Source: Streptosporangium carneum (GTDB taxonomy: Bacteria; Actinomycetota; Actinomycetes; Streptosporangiales; Streptosporangiaceae). From it: a stretch of 64,000 nucleotides of DNA. The translations under genes were made by a program, and so were the position numbers. Shown piece after piece: positions 44,833 through 53,489 of this stretch. The notes under the pieces were generated by a model, which made no database searches, was not told where the DNA came from, and was given only the letters and a program-made list of their open reading frames with translations. Numbering within the stretch: position 1 is the stretch's first letter; each line of letters opens with the position of its first letter. The DNA lies in assembly GCF_027922005.1 (NCBI RefSeq), contig NZ_BSEV01000019.1, forward strand, positions 118,011-182,010. The letters are read 5' to 3'.

Positions 44833-45134
44833 GAGAAAAGCGGACCCTGGATCGACGCAACCCCTTGGCGCCCTCCTGTGATGTTTCGAGAAGCTAATTT
44901 TGCATACGGCCAACCGGCTGTGCATTGTTTTCTGATCGCGGTGTCACCTTTTGTCTGGATCTGGCCAGCTGTGACTTAGAATCCCTAACAGAGTGATCGA
45001 CCGCACGCCGCGACCCGAACACGGCTCCGGCCTGGGCACTCGGCGACAGGTCGTCTGGTGCGCCTTCGCGCTCCCGCGCCCAGGTGCCGGTGCACCGCAC
45101 CCGGGCCCGGTCGCCGCGTTTTCCTCCCGGCCTG
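44833..45134. other. Intergenic region
   Basis: A lower-GC stretch with no supported gene, RNA or strong hairpin. Confidence 0.4.
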
Positions 45135-45767
45135 TCAGCAGGTGGCGAGCATGCCCTCGAGGGCGGTCTTCTCCGAGCTCTGGAGGGTCAGGCTGTAGTA
45201 CCACTTCACCTGGATCCAGGCCCTGGCGTAGGTGCAGTGGAAGGAGGCCACGGACGGCTGCCAGGTCGAAGGGTCCTGGTCGCCCTTCTGCTGGTTGACG
45301 TTGTCGGTCACCGCCCACAGCTCAGGGCCGCCCAGGTCGTTGGCGTACGTCTGCCGCTGGGCGGTGGTCCACGCGTGGGCCCCGGACCGCCAGGCCTCGG
45401 CGAGCGGCACCATGTGGTCGATGTCGACGTCGCTCGCGGCGGTCCAGGTGGCGCCGTCGTAAGGGGAGTACCAGTTGCCGGAGACGGCGGCGCAGCCGGA
45501 GTCGACGACCACGCCGACGCCGTCCCTTTTGAGCACGGTCTCCCGGGTGTTGCAGGCGCCGCTGACGGTGATCCAGTGGGGGAACAGGCTGCGATCGTAG
45601 GTGGACTGGTTGGACTCGTTCGCGACGGTGAGCGTGGCGAGCCTGGCGGCGGCGGTGGAGGCGGAGGGGATGTTGGGCGGGGTCGCCCACGCCGTGCCGG
45701 TGGTCAGGGAGAAGGTGAGGATAGTCGCGGTGAGGGCAGCGAGAACCGCGGTGACGACTCGTTTCAC
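45135..45767 (-). CDS. Secreted HNH endonuclease family protein
   Basis: The 210-residue protein has an N-terminal signal peptide (residues 1-28, cleavage near AWATPP). Its HNH-type core, related to DUF1524/GmrSD C-terminal nucleases, contains DVDIDHMVPLAEAWRSG, LWAVTDNVNQQKGDQDP and a later CTYARAW. Secreted members are thought to degrade extracellular DNA for nutrient uptake or defence. The GTG start at 45767 follows an AAGGGG site. Four cysteines probably form disulfides. It is monocistronic. Confidence 0.92.
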   Translation of the reverse strand: MKRVVTAVLAALTATILTFSLTTGTAWATPPNIPSASTAAARLATLTVANESNQSTYDRSLFPHWITVSGACNTRETVLKRDGVGVVVDSGCAAVSGNWYSPYDGATWTAASDVDIDHMVPLAEAWRSGAHAWTTAQRQTYANDLGGPELWAVTDNVNQQKGDQDPSTWQPSVASFHCTYARAWIQVKWYYSLTLQSSEKTALEGMLATC

Positions 45768-46267
45768 GAGTGGCCCCTTCTGTTGCCCGCCTCGGCCAGT
45801 CGGAGGGTCTGGTCTTTGCGAGGCGAGAACAGACGGAACTTCTCAAGTCCCTTTAAAAGGGCAAATATCAGGGTTTGACGACGAGACCCGGCCTGGTTGG
45901 TCGGATCATGCCGCTAACGCGCACGAAAATGTCCCCGACCTGCGCATACGCACAGGGAAAGTCATCGGCCCCCGAAAGCCCCCACATCGAACGGACCACG
46001 AAAATCTGGTAAACAGCCCTTCCTGTGAAATATCCTTAGTCGTCATCTCTGATGGAAATCAAAATTCCCATCTCGACATCGGCCTTTTCCGCCCTCTCTC
46101 ACCTCCCGTCCGGCGGTTTCGGACACTCCGCCCCCCTCCCCGGGATCGGCGCACGACACGACGAATCCGCCGATCACGAGGCGGCAGGCACCCAGGGTTG
46201 CGACGCGCCCGCGATCCACCGAGACGGCGGGCCGTTCACTGTCGGCCGCGAGGCGCCGCTCGGCGGA
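45768..46267. other. Intergenic region with CCCTTT/AAAGGG inverted repeat
   Basis: No gene is seen in 500 bases. CCCTTT (45849-45854) and AAAGGG (45856-45861) form a symmetric element 80 bases upstream of the nuclease start, a possible operator. Confidence 0.4.
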
Positions 46268-46870
46268 TCAGGGTTTGGTGAGCCGGTCCAGGCTGTGGCG
46301 TATCACCGTCAGCGCCTCCGCGAGGCTTCGTTGCCCCAGGAGCACGCCGGTGCCCAGTCCGGCCGACATCGCGAGCAGCGCGGCGGCCTCCAGGCGGGGA
46401 TCCGCACCGTCGGACATGTCTCCTGACTGCCGCGCCAGCCGTACCTGATCGGCGACGAATCGCTCCATCGCGTCGGGTGCGGCCAGGAAGGGCTGTCGCC
46501 GGAGGGCGGCGTCGGTGACCGCGAGCATCGCGTAGGAGGTGTAGACGAGGTGAAAGACCCGGCTTTCCTCGTCGGTGGGCAGCGCCTGCGTCAGAACGGC
46601 CTCGATCACCTCACGCGGCCGCGGGTCGGCGCCGAGCACGGCGAGCCTTTCCTCGACCCGCGTCCGCATTCGCTCGGCCAGGTGCGTCAGCGCGAACAGC
46701 ATCAACTGTTCCTTGGTCTCGAAATAGTGCTGCACGAGGTGCAGTGAGACGTCGGCCTTGGCCGCCATCGCACGCATGGTGGCGGCGTGCAGGCCCTGAC
46801 GGCCCGCGACCCGCAGCAGCGCCTCGGCTATCTGACGGCGCCAGGTTTCACGATCATCTCTACGCCCCAT
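46268..46870 (-). CDS. TetR-family transcriptional regulator
   Basis: This 200-residue protein has an N-terminal TetR helix-turn-helix (IAEALLRVAGRQGLHAATMRAMAAKADVSLHLVQHYFETKEQL), then a helical ligand-binding domain. ATG 46870 was chosen because its GTGAGGT site fits better than the upstream in-frame ATG 46921. It is divergent from a truncated alpha/beta-hydrolase, possibly its original target. Confidence 0.92.
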   Translation of the reverse strand: MGRRDDRETWRRQIAEALLRVAGRQGLHAATMRAMAAKADVSLHLVQHYFETKEQLMLFALTHLAERMRTRVEERLAVLGADPRPREVIEAVLTQALPTDEESRVFHLVYTSYAMLAVTDAALRRQPFLAAPDAMERFVADQVRLARQSGDMSDGADPRLEAAALLAMSAGLGTGVLLGQRSLAEALTVIRHSLDRLTKP

Positions 46871-47008
46871 GGAGACCTCACCGTCCGCGCACCCACCTTG
46901 ATCGTGCCGGGCATCGGACACGCCGTGTCACTGGAGTGTCCCGACCTCGTCAACGAGCGCATCCTCGATCTCGCCGGGAACACGACCGTCTCCGAAGTGG
47001 AGAACTGA
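46865..47008 (+). pseudogene. Alpha/beta-hydrolase C-terminal remnant
   Basis: The plus strand encodes PTLIVPGIGHAVSLECPDL then VNERILDLAGN, which reads like the C-terminal catalytic-His region of an alpha/beta hydrolase. About 20 residues normally lie between the PTLxV and PGxGHxV elements. Here they are fused, so an internal deletion and a missing N-terminus are implied. It abuts the TetR start. Confidence 0.55.
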
Positions 47009-47098
47009 CCGACCCTTCCGCGGAACGGCACGGAGACAAGGATTGTTACCGGCGAGTAGCATGGAGGGGAAGCCACCCAGCAACGAGGAGCGAACCCC

Positions 47099-48298
47099 GT
47101 GCCTTCGTCTCGTGACGTCGTATTCGTCGACGGTGTGCGCACGCCTTTCGGCAAGTCGGGGCCCAAGGGCCTGTACGCCGAGACGCGCGCGGACGATCTG
47201 GTGATCCGCGTCATCCGCGAGCTGATCCGGCGTAATCCGAACCTGCCGCCCGAGCGCGTCGACGAGGTGGCGATCGCGGCCACCACGCAGATCGGCGACC
47301 AGGGCCTGACCATCGGCCGCTCGGCCGCCGTCCTCGCCGGGCTCCCCAAGTCCGTGCCCGGCTACGCGATCGACCGGATGTGCGCGGGGGCCATGACCGC
47401 GGTGACCTCGGTCGCCGGAGGGATCGCCTTCGGGGCCTACGACGTCGCCATCGCCGGCGGCGTCGAGCACATGGGCCGCCATCCGATGGGCGAGGGCGTC
47501 GACCCCAACCCCCGTTTCCTGGCCGAGCAGCTCGTGGACGGCTCCGCCCTGATCATGGGCATGACCGCGGAGAACCTGCACGACCGCTACCCGACGATCA
47601 CCAAGGAGCGCGCGGACGCCTTCGCCGTCGCCTCCCAGGAGAAGGCCGCCAAGGCCTACGCCGACGGGAAGATCCAGCCCGACCTGGTCCCGACGGCCAC
47701 CCGCTCCGCGGAGAGGGGCTGGGGTCTGGCGACCGCGGACGAGGCTCCCCGTCCCGGCACCACCCTCGACGGGCTCGCCACGCTGAAGACGCCTTTCCGT
47801 CCGCACGGCCGGGTCACGGCGGGCAACGCCTCCGGGATCAACGACGGCGCGACCGGCTGCGTCATGGCCGCCTCGGACGTCGCGGAGGAGCTCGGCCTGG
47901 CTCCCAAGATGCGTCTGGTCTCCTACGCCTTCGCCGGAGTCGACCCCGAGGTCATGGGCGTGGGCCCGATCCCGTCGACCGAACGGGCGCTGCGCCTGGC
48001 CGGCCTCTCGATCTCCGACATCGGCCTGTTCGAGATCAACGAGGCCTTCGCCGTACAGGTGCTGGCCTTCCTTGAGCACTTCGGCGTCGCCGACGACGAC
48101 GCCAGGGTCAACCCCTATGGCGGCGCGATCGCCTACGGCCACCCGCTGGCCTCCTCCGGGGTGCGGCTGATGACCCAGCTGGCCCGTGAGTTCGGCGAGC
48201 ACCCCGACGTCCGGTACGGCGTGACCACGATGTGCGTCGGCATGGGCATGGGCGGAACGGTCATCTGGGAGAACCTCGCCTGGGAAGGTGCGAAGTGA
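47099..48298 (+). CDS. fadA: Acetyl-CoA acyltransferase (thiolase) FadA
   Basis: This 399-residue thiolase of fatty-acid beta-oxidation cleaves 3-ketoacyl-CoA. The nucleophile is C95 in DRMCAGAMTAV, the catalytic His is in GGAIAYGHPLASSG, and the second Cys is in TTMCVGMGMGG. INEAFAVQVL is the standard Asn/Glu region. It starts at GTG 47099 after GAGGAG. The stop overlaps the fadB start (GTGA), so the two enzymes are made together as a trifunctional-type complex. Confidence 0.95.
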   Translation: MPSSRDVVFVDGVRTPFGKSGPKGLYAETRADDLVIRVIRELIRRNPNLPPERVDEVAIAATTQIGDQGLTIGRSAAVLAGLPKSVPGYAIDRMCAGAMTAVTSVAGGIAFGAYDVAIAGGVEHMGRHPMGEGVDPNPRFLAEQLVDGSALIMGMTAENLHDRYPTITKERADAFAVASQEKAAKAYADGKIQPDLVPTATRSAERGWGLATADEAPRPGTTLDGLATLKTPFRPHGRVTAGNASGINDGATGCVMAASDVAEELGLAPKMRLVSYAFAGVDPEVMGVGPIPSTERALRLAGLSISDIGLFEINEAFAVQVLAFLEHFGVADDDARVNPYGGAIAYGHPLASSGVRLMTQLAREFGEHPDVRYGVTTMCVGMGMGGTVIWENLAWEGAK

Positions 48299-50427
48299 CA
48301 GGCATCCGGAACGCAGCGGACAACGGAAACACGACGGGGAACGTGACGGGGAACGTGACGGACATCAGGGAGCTGTTCGCCGACGAGGTCGTCACGAAGG
48401 CGATCGTCCACGACGTCGAACTGCCGTACGGCGCGGGCGTCATGGCGCTGATCACACTGGACAACGGCTTCGACCACACCAAGCCGTCGACCTTCGGCCC
48501 GGCGGGCCTCACCTCCCTGAACGAGGCGCTCGACGCGGTGGCGGCCCGCGGCGACCTGGCGGCCGTCGGCGTCGTCGGCAAGCCGTTCGTCTTCGCGGTC
48601 GGCGCCGACCTCAAGGGCGCCGCGACGGTCGCCGAGCGGGATCAGGCGGCGCGGATCGGCAGGCTGGGCCACGACGTGTTCCGCCGCCTCGGCGAGCTGG
48701 ACGTGCCGTCGTTCGCCTTCGTGAACGGCGCCGCCATGGGAGGCGGCCTCGAGATCGCCCTGCACTGCGCCTACCGGACCATCTCCTCCGGCGTTCCCGC
48801 CGTCGCGCTGCCCGAGTGCTTCCTCGGCCTGGTGCCCGGCTGGGGCGGCACCCAGCTGCTCCCCCGGTTGATCGGCCCGGCCGCCGCCATCAAGCTGATC
48901 ATCGAGAACCCGCTCTCGCAGAACCGCATGATCAAGGGCAGGGACGCCTTCGCGATGGGCGTCGCGGACGCGATGTTCGAACCCGCCGACTTCCTGGAGG
49001 AGTCGCTGCGCTGGGCGGCACGGGTGCTGCGCGGCGAGGTGACCGTCTCCCGTGCCGACCACACCGCCGAGGACTGGTCGAAGGCCGTCGCCGACGCCCG
49101 CTTCCTGGTCGACATGAAACTGCGCGGCGCCTCCCCCGCCCCCTACCGGGCGCTGGAGCTGGTCGAGCTGGCCCGCACCGCCTCACGCGACGAGGGCTTC
49201 GCCGCCGAGGACGAGGCCCTGGCCGACCTCCTCATGGGCGACGAGCTGCGTGCGGGCCTGTACTCCTTCGACCTGGTCCAGCGCAGGGCAAAGCGGCCCG
49301 CCGGAGCACCGGACAAGGCGCTGGCCCGCAAGGTCACCAAGGTCGGCGTCGTCGGCGCGGGCCTGATGGCCTCGCAGATGGCGCTGCTGTTCGCCCGCCG
49401 CCTCGAGGTGCCGGTCGTGCTGACCGACCTGGACCGGGCCAGGCTGGACAAGGGCGTCGGCTACGTCCACTCCGAGGTCGACAAGCTGCTCGGCAAGGGC
49501 CGCGTCTCCGCCGACCAGGCGAACCGGCTCAAGGCGCTGGTGACCGGCTCGCTGACCAAGGACGCCTTCGCCGACGCCGACTTCGTGATCGAAGCGGTCT
49601 TCGAGGACCTGAAGGTCAAGCAGAAGGTCTTCGCCGAGGTCGAGGCGGTCGTCTCCGCCGAATGCGTGCTGGCGACCAACACCTCCTCGCTGCCGGTCAC
49701 CGAGATGGCCTCGGGGCTGCGGCACCCGGAGCGGGTCGTCGGCTTCCACTTCTTCAACCCGGTCGCCGTGATGCCGCTGCTTGAGATCGTCCGAGGCGCC
49801 GAGACCGACGACGCGACGCTGGCCACGGCCTTCGCCGTCGGCAGGTCGCTGAAGAAGTCGTCCGTGCTGGTCAAGGACGCGCCCGCGTTCGTGGTCAACC
49901 GGCTGCTGACCCGGTTCATGGGCGAGGTCATCGGCGCCGTCGACGAAGGCACCCCGCTCGAGGTCGCCGACCACGCGCTGGACGAGCTCGGCCTGCCGAT
50001 GACGCCGTTCACGCTGCTGCAGCTCGTCGGCCCCGCCGTCGCGCTGCACGTCGCGGAGACGATGCACGCGGCCTTCCCTTCGCGTTACGGCGTGTCGGAG
50101 AACCTGGCCAGGCTGGTCGCGGCGGGCAAGCCCGGGGTCTACGCCCCTGACTTCTCGCTGGACCCCGAAGCGGTCGCCTTCTTCTCCGGCGGGACCTCCC
50201 CCTCGACGGCCGAGGAGGTACGGCTGCGCGCCCTGCGGGCCCTGGCGGAGGAGATCCGCATCATGCTCGAGGAGGGCGTGGTCGCGGCGGCCCAGGACAT
50301 CGACCTGTGCATGATCCTCGGCGCGGGCTGGCCGTTCCACCTGGGCGGCGTCACCCCCTACCTCGACCGCGCCGCGATCTCCCACCCCCGCTTCCTCCCC
50401 CCGGGCACGGCCTCCCTGCCCGTGTGA
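48295..50427 (+). CDS. fadB: Enoyl-CoA hydratase / 3-hydroxyacyl-CoA dehydrogenase FadB
   Basis: This 710-residue fused enzyme starts at GTG 48295. The hydratase half has KPFVFAVGADLKGAA, AMGGGLEIALHC and the catalytic Glu in ALPECFLGLVPGWGGTQL. The dehydrogenase half has NAD-binding VGVVGAGLMASQMALLF, ATNTSSLPVTEMA, GFHFFNPV with the catalytic His, and DAPAFVVNRLLTRF. It performs the two middle steps of beta-oxidation and is coupled to the upstream thiolase gene. Confidence 0.95.
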   Translation: MTGIRNAADNGNTTGNVTGNVTDIRELFADEVVTKAIVHDVELPYGAGVMALITLDNGFDHTKPSTFGPAGLTSLNEALDAVAARGDLAAVGVVGKPFVFAVGADLKGAATVAERDQAARIGRLGHDVFRRLGELDVPSFAFVNGAAMGGGLEIALHCAYRTISSGVPAVALPECFLGLVPGWGGTQLLPRLIGPAAAIKLIIENPLSQNRMIKGRDAFAMGVADAMFEPADFLEESLRWAARVLRGEVTVSRADHTAEDWSKAVADARFLVDMKLRGASPAPYRALELVELARTASRDEGFAAEDEALADLLMGDELRAGLYSFDLVQRRAKRPAGAPDKALARKVTKVGVVGAGLMASQMALLFARRLEVPVVLTDLDRARLDKGVGYVHSEVDKLLGKGRVSADQANRLKALVTGSLTKDAFADADFVIEAVFEDLKVKQKVFAEVEAVVSAECVLATNTSSLPVTEMASGLRHPERVVGFHFFNPVAVMPLLEIVRGAETDDATLATAFAVGRSLKKSSVLVKDAPAFVVNRLLTRFMGEVIGAVDEGTPLEVADHALDELGLPMTPFTLLQLVGPAVALHVAETMHAAFPSRYGVSENLARLVAAGKPGVYAPDFSLDPEAVAFFSGGTSPSTAEEVRLRALRALAEEIRIMLEEGVVAAAQDIDLCMILGAGWPFHLGGVTPYLDRAAISHPRFLPPGTASLPV

Positions 50428-50604
50428 CCGCCCGTGTGACCCCCGCCCCCTCCTCACCGTCGAGCGCGCCCACCCCGCGCGCCCGACGGCGGCGTCCCCT
50501 CCCGCGAGGCGGGCCGCCGCGCGTTCCGGCCATGCGCGAGAGCAGATGGATCTTTGGCGTGATCCTGTCCGGATCTTTGTTCCGCGGGGGGAATAACCGG
50601 TGAC

Positions 50605-51039
50605 ATGAGAACCGTCAAGATCGTGTCCACCGCCGTGACGTTCGTCCTCGCCAGCGCGCTGCACACGACCTCGTCGCCCGCCTCGGACAGCCCGTCCGGC
50701 GTCCCCGCCTCCGGCTCGCCCGGCCACGCCCCCGTCTCCGAGACGTCCCTCACGCTCAGCCTGTCGGTCTCCGGCGGACCGGCCAGGAGCACCTTCCTGC
50801 GCTGCGACCGGGACGACGAGGCCCTCCCCTCCTTCGGCACCGCCTGCGGGATGCTCCGCAGGTTCGGGGGCGACCTGTCGAAGATGACCTACGACATCGA
50901 CATGATCTGCGACGAGGAGTACGTGCCGCACACCGCGAGCGCCTCGGGGACCTGGGAGGGCAGGCCGGTGCGCTTCGAGCGGACCTACGACAACAGGTGT
51001 GAGATGACGGCGCTCACCGGCCCGGTCTTCTCCTTCTGA
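50605..51039 (+). CDS. Subtilisin-inhibitor-like (SSI) secreted protein with acidic P1 site
   Basis: This 144-residue secreted protein has a signal peptide, a Ser/Pro linker and an SSI domain (about 48-144). The four SSI cysteines are C67, C81, C102 and C132, and the ends SGTWEGRPVRFERTYDNRCEM and GPVFSF match the family. Aligned to Streptomyces SSI (CPMVYDPV), the reactive site reads CDEEYVPH, giving P1 = E104 and P1' = E105 instead of Met-Val. The target should be a protease cleaving after acidic residues, not classic subtilisin. Inhibitory activity itself is inferred. Confidence 0.9.
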   Translation: MRTVKIVSTAVTFVLASALHTTSSPASDSPSGVPASGSPGHAPVSETSLTLSLSVSGGPARSTFLRCDRDDEALPSFGTACGMLRRFGGDLSKMTYDIDMICDEEYVPHTASASGTWEGRPVRFERTYDNRCEMTALTGPVFSF

Positions 51040-51134
51040 ACGCCGCCGGGCCTCCGGACGCCCCGGGGGCGCTCGGAGGACCGGCGGCGCTCGGGACCGC
51101 CTCCGCGGAAGGCGACCCCGGGTTCCGGCGCGGG

Positions 51135-52640
51135 TCAGGCGGGTCCGACGCCCTGCCGTCCGTCCGGGGAGGTCTCCGCGAGGCGGCTGTGGCGGTAGCC
51201 GTACCCGACGTAGACGAGGACCCCGACGATCATCCACACCACGAACCTGATCCAGGTCTCCACCGGCAGGTTGATCATCAGGTAGACGCAGGCCAGCACC
51301 GACAGGATGGGCACCAGCGGCACCAGCGGGGTGCGGAAGGAACGGGGCAGGTCAGGCCTGGTACGGCGCAGGATGACCACCGCGATCGAGACGACCACGA
51401 ACGCGAAGAGCGTGCCGATGTTGACCAGCTCGGCGATCGTGGACAGCGGCACCAGCCCGGCCAGGACCGCGACGATGACACCCATCATGATCGTGATCCG
51501 GTGCGGCGTGCCGAACCTCGGGTGGACCTTGGCCAGGCCGCGCGGCAGCAGGTTGTCCCTCGACATCGCGAACAGCACCCGCGACTGACCCAGCATGAGG
51601 ATCATCACGACGGTGGTGAGACCGGCGATGGCGCCGATGCTGATGAGCGACGCCGCCCAGGTCTGACCGACCGCCTTGAACGCGTCGGCCAGCGGGGCGG
51701 ACTCGCTGAGCTGCGAGTAGGGCTGCATGCCGACGACCACCAGGGAGACCGCGACGTACAGGACCGTGCAGATCGCGAGCGAGGCGATGATGCCGATCGG
51801 CAGGTCGCGCTGCGGGTTGCGGGTCTCCTCCGCCGCGGTCGCGACGATGTCGAAGCCGATGTAGGCGAAGAACACGATCGCGGCGGCGCCGAAGACGCCG
51901 AACAGGCCGAACGCCACCGGGGTGACCCCGAACAGCACCTGGATCAGCGGCGCGGCCAGGCCCTCGACCGCGGGGGTCGGCTTGGCGGGCGGGATGAACG
52001 GCGTGTAGTTCGCCCCGTTGATGAAGAACAACCCGGCGAAGATGACCAGGAGCACCACCGCGATCTTGATGGTGACGATGGTCAGGTTGACCCGGGAGGA
52101 CAGCTTGATCCCGGCGACCAGGACCGCGGTGAGGATCAACACGATCAACGCCGCCGGCAGGTTGAAGGCCGATCCCTCCCCGGCTATCGCGCTGGGCAGG
52201 GTTATCCCGAGAGAGCCCAGCAGCGACGTCAGATATCCCGACCAGCCGACCGCGACGACCGCGGCCGCCAGGGCCATCTCCAGCAGCAGGTCCCAGCCGA
52301 TGATCCAGGCGGGAAACTCCCCCAGGGTGGCGAAGGAGAAGGTGTAGGCCGATCCGGCCACGGGAACGGTCGAGGCGAACTCCGCGTAGCACAGCGCCGC
52401 CAGCGCGCAGACGATCCCAGCCGCCACGAACGACAGCGCCACCGCCGGTCCGGCCAGGTCCCTGGCCACCCGTCCGGTGAGCACGAAGATGCCGGTGCCG
52501 ATGATGACCCCGATGCCGAAGACGGTCAGGTCGATCGCGGAGAGATCCTTGCGCAGCCGATGCTCGGGTGCCTCGGTGTCCCTGATGGACTGCTCCACCG
52601 ATTTGACGCGTAAAGCTCCTTTAGCACGTTGAGCCCCCAT
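51135..52640 (-). CDS. APC-family amino acid permease (cationic-type)
   Basis: This 501-residue transporter has about 12 membrane helices. APC superfamily signatures include LTVFGIGVIIGTGIFVLTG in the first helix, VAGSAYTFSFATLGEFPAWIIG, and FFAYIGFDIVATAAEETRNPQRDLP. The architecture matches YfnA/CAT-like amino acid:proton symporters or exchangers. Substrate is uncertain. An AAGGAGG site precedes the ATG. It is divergent from a DedA gene. Confidence 0.92.
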   Translation of the reverse strand: MGAQRAKGALRVKSVEQSIRDTEAPEHRLRKDLSAIDLTVFGIGVIIGTGIFVLTGRVARDLAGPAVALSFVAAGIVCALAALCYAEFASTVPVAGSAYTFSFATLGEFPAWIIGWDLLLEMALAAAVVAVGWSGYLTSLLGSLGITLPSAIAGEGSAFNLPAALIVLILTAVLVAGIKLSSRVNLTIVTIKIAVVLLVIFAGLFFINGANYTPFIPPAKPTPAVEGLAAPLIQVLFGVTPVAFGLFGVFGAAAIVFFAYIGFDIVATAAEETRNPQRDLPIGIIASLAICTVLYVAVSLVVVGMQPYSQLSESAPLADAFKAVGQTWAASLISIGAIAGLTTVVMILMLGQSRVLFAMSRDNLLPRGLAKVHPRFGTPHRITIMMGVIVAVLAGLVPLSTIAELVNIGTLFAFVVVSIAVVILRRTRPDLPRSFRTPLVPLVPILSVLACVYLMINLPVETWIRFVVWMIVGVLVYVGYGYRHSRLAETSPDGRQGVGPA

Positions 52641-52783
52641 GGGGTCCTCCTTGACCGTCTATAGTCGCTATCTTCTATGGAGCATGTCATGCCCAACCCG
52701 ATCAGTCGTTGAACGGTGATACTCGGGGTTCTTTAAGGGAAAGTCCGGATGTAACGGTGCCCGTCTGGCGGAAGCATGGGGTC

Positions 52784-53428
52784 ATGCTCTTGGACACACT
52801 GGGTCAGTTGGACCCACATCTGGTCGGCGCGGTGCTGCTGGCGCTGCTGGCGCTGGACGGTTCCCTGCTGATCGGGGTCGTGGTCCCGGGAGACGCGGCG
52901 ATAGTCGTGGCGGGATCGGCGCTGACGGGTCCCGCCGAGATCGCGGTGGCGGCGGTGGCCGGAGTGATCGGCTGCTTCCTCGGCGCCACCGGCGGCTGGC
53001 TGATCGGCCGCCGGTACGGCGCACGCGTCCGCCACAGCAGGGCGGGGCGGTGGATCGGCGAGCGTCGCTGGGCACGGGCCGAGCGGATCGCGACGAGCGA
53101 GAGCGGCGGCCCCGCCCTCGCCGCCGCCTACTTCCTGCCGGTGGTCAACGCGCTGACCCCGATCCTGGCCGGGAGCCTCGGCATGCCGTACGGCCGTTTC
53201 ATCCGCTGGGCGGTGACGGGCAGCGTGGCCTGGGTGACCACCTACCTGGTGCTGGGCTCTCTGGCGGGCGGGTTCGTCCGCGACAACCAGCACCTGATGG
53301 TGCCGATCGCGGCGTGCGCCGCCATCCTGGTCGCCGGTCTCGTCGTGATCGTCCGGCGGACCCGCTCGCGGGAGGCCGCGGTCGAGGCGGCGGAGATCAC
53401 CGGCCCGGCGGAGACGGCGGACCGGTAG
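52784..53428 (+). CDS. DedA-family membrane protein
   Basis: This protein of about 214 residues starts at ATG 52784 and matches the DedA/SNARE-associated Golgi family: VVVPGDAAIVVAGSAL, GATGGWLIGRRYG, and the C-terminal-half signature YFLPVVNALTPILAGSLGMPYGRF. These proteins are proton-dependent lipid transporters in the inner membrane. An in-frame TTG at 52709 would add 25 residues but has no good ribosome site. It is convergent with dxs, with a terminator between them. Confidence 0.88.
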   Translation: MLLDTLGQLDPHLVGAVLLALLALDGSLLIGVVVPGDAAIVVAGSALTGPAEIAVAAVAGVIGCFLGATGGWLIGRRYGARVRHSRAGRWIGERRWARAERIATSESGGPALAAAYFLPVVNALTPILAGSLGMPYGRFIRWAVTGSVAWVTTYLVLGSLAGGFVRDNQHLMVPIAACAAILVAGLVVIVRRTRSREAAVEAAEITGPAETADR

Positions 53429-53454
53429 GACGACCCCGCCGGAGCGGCGAGGAG

Positions 53455-53481
53455 GGCCCGACGGTCGAGGACCGCCGGGCC
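53455..53481. terminator. Bidirectional terminator between dedA and dxs
   Basis: GGCCCGACGGTC and GACCGCCGGGCC pair with one mismatch around a GAG loop, between two convergent genes. Confidence 0.75.
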
Positions 53482-53489
53482 TGCCGTGG

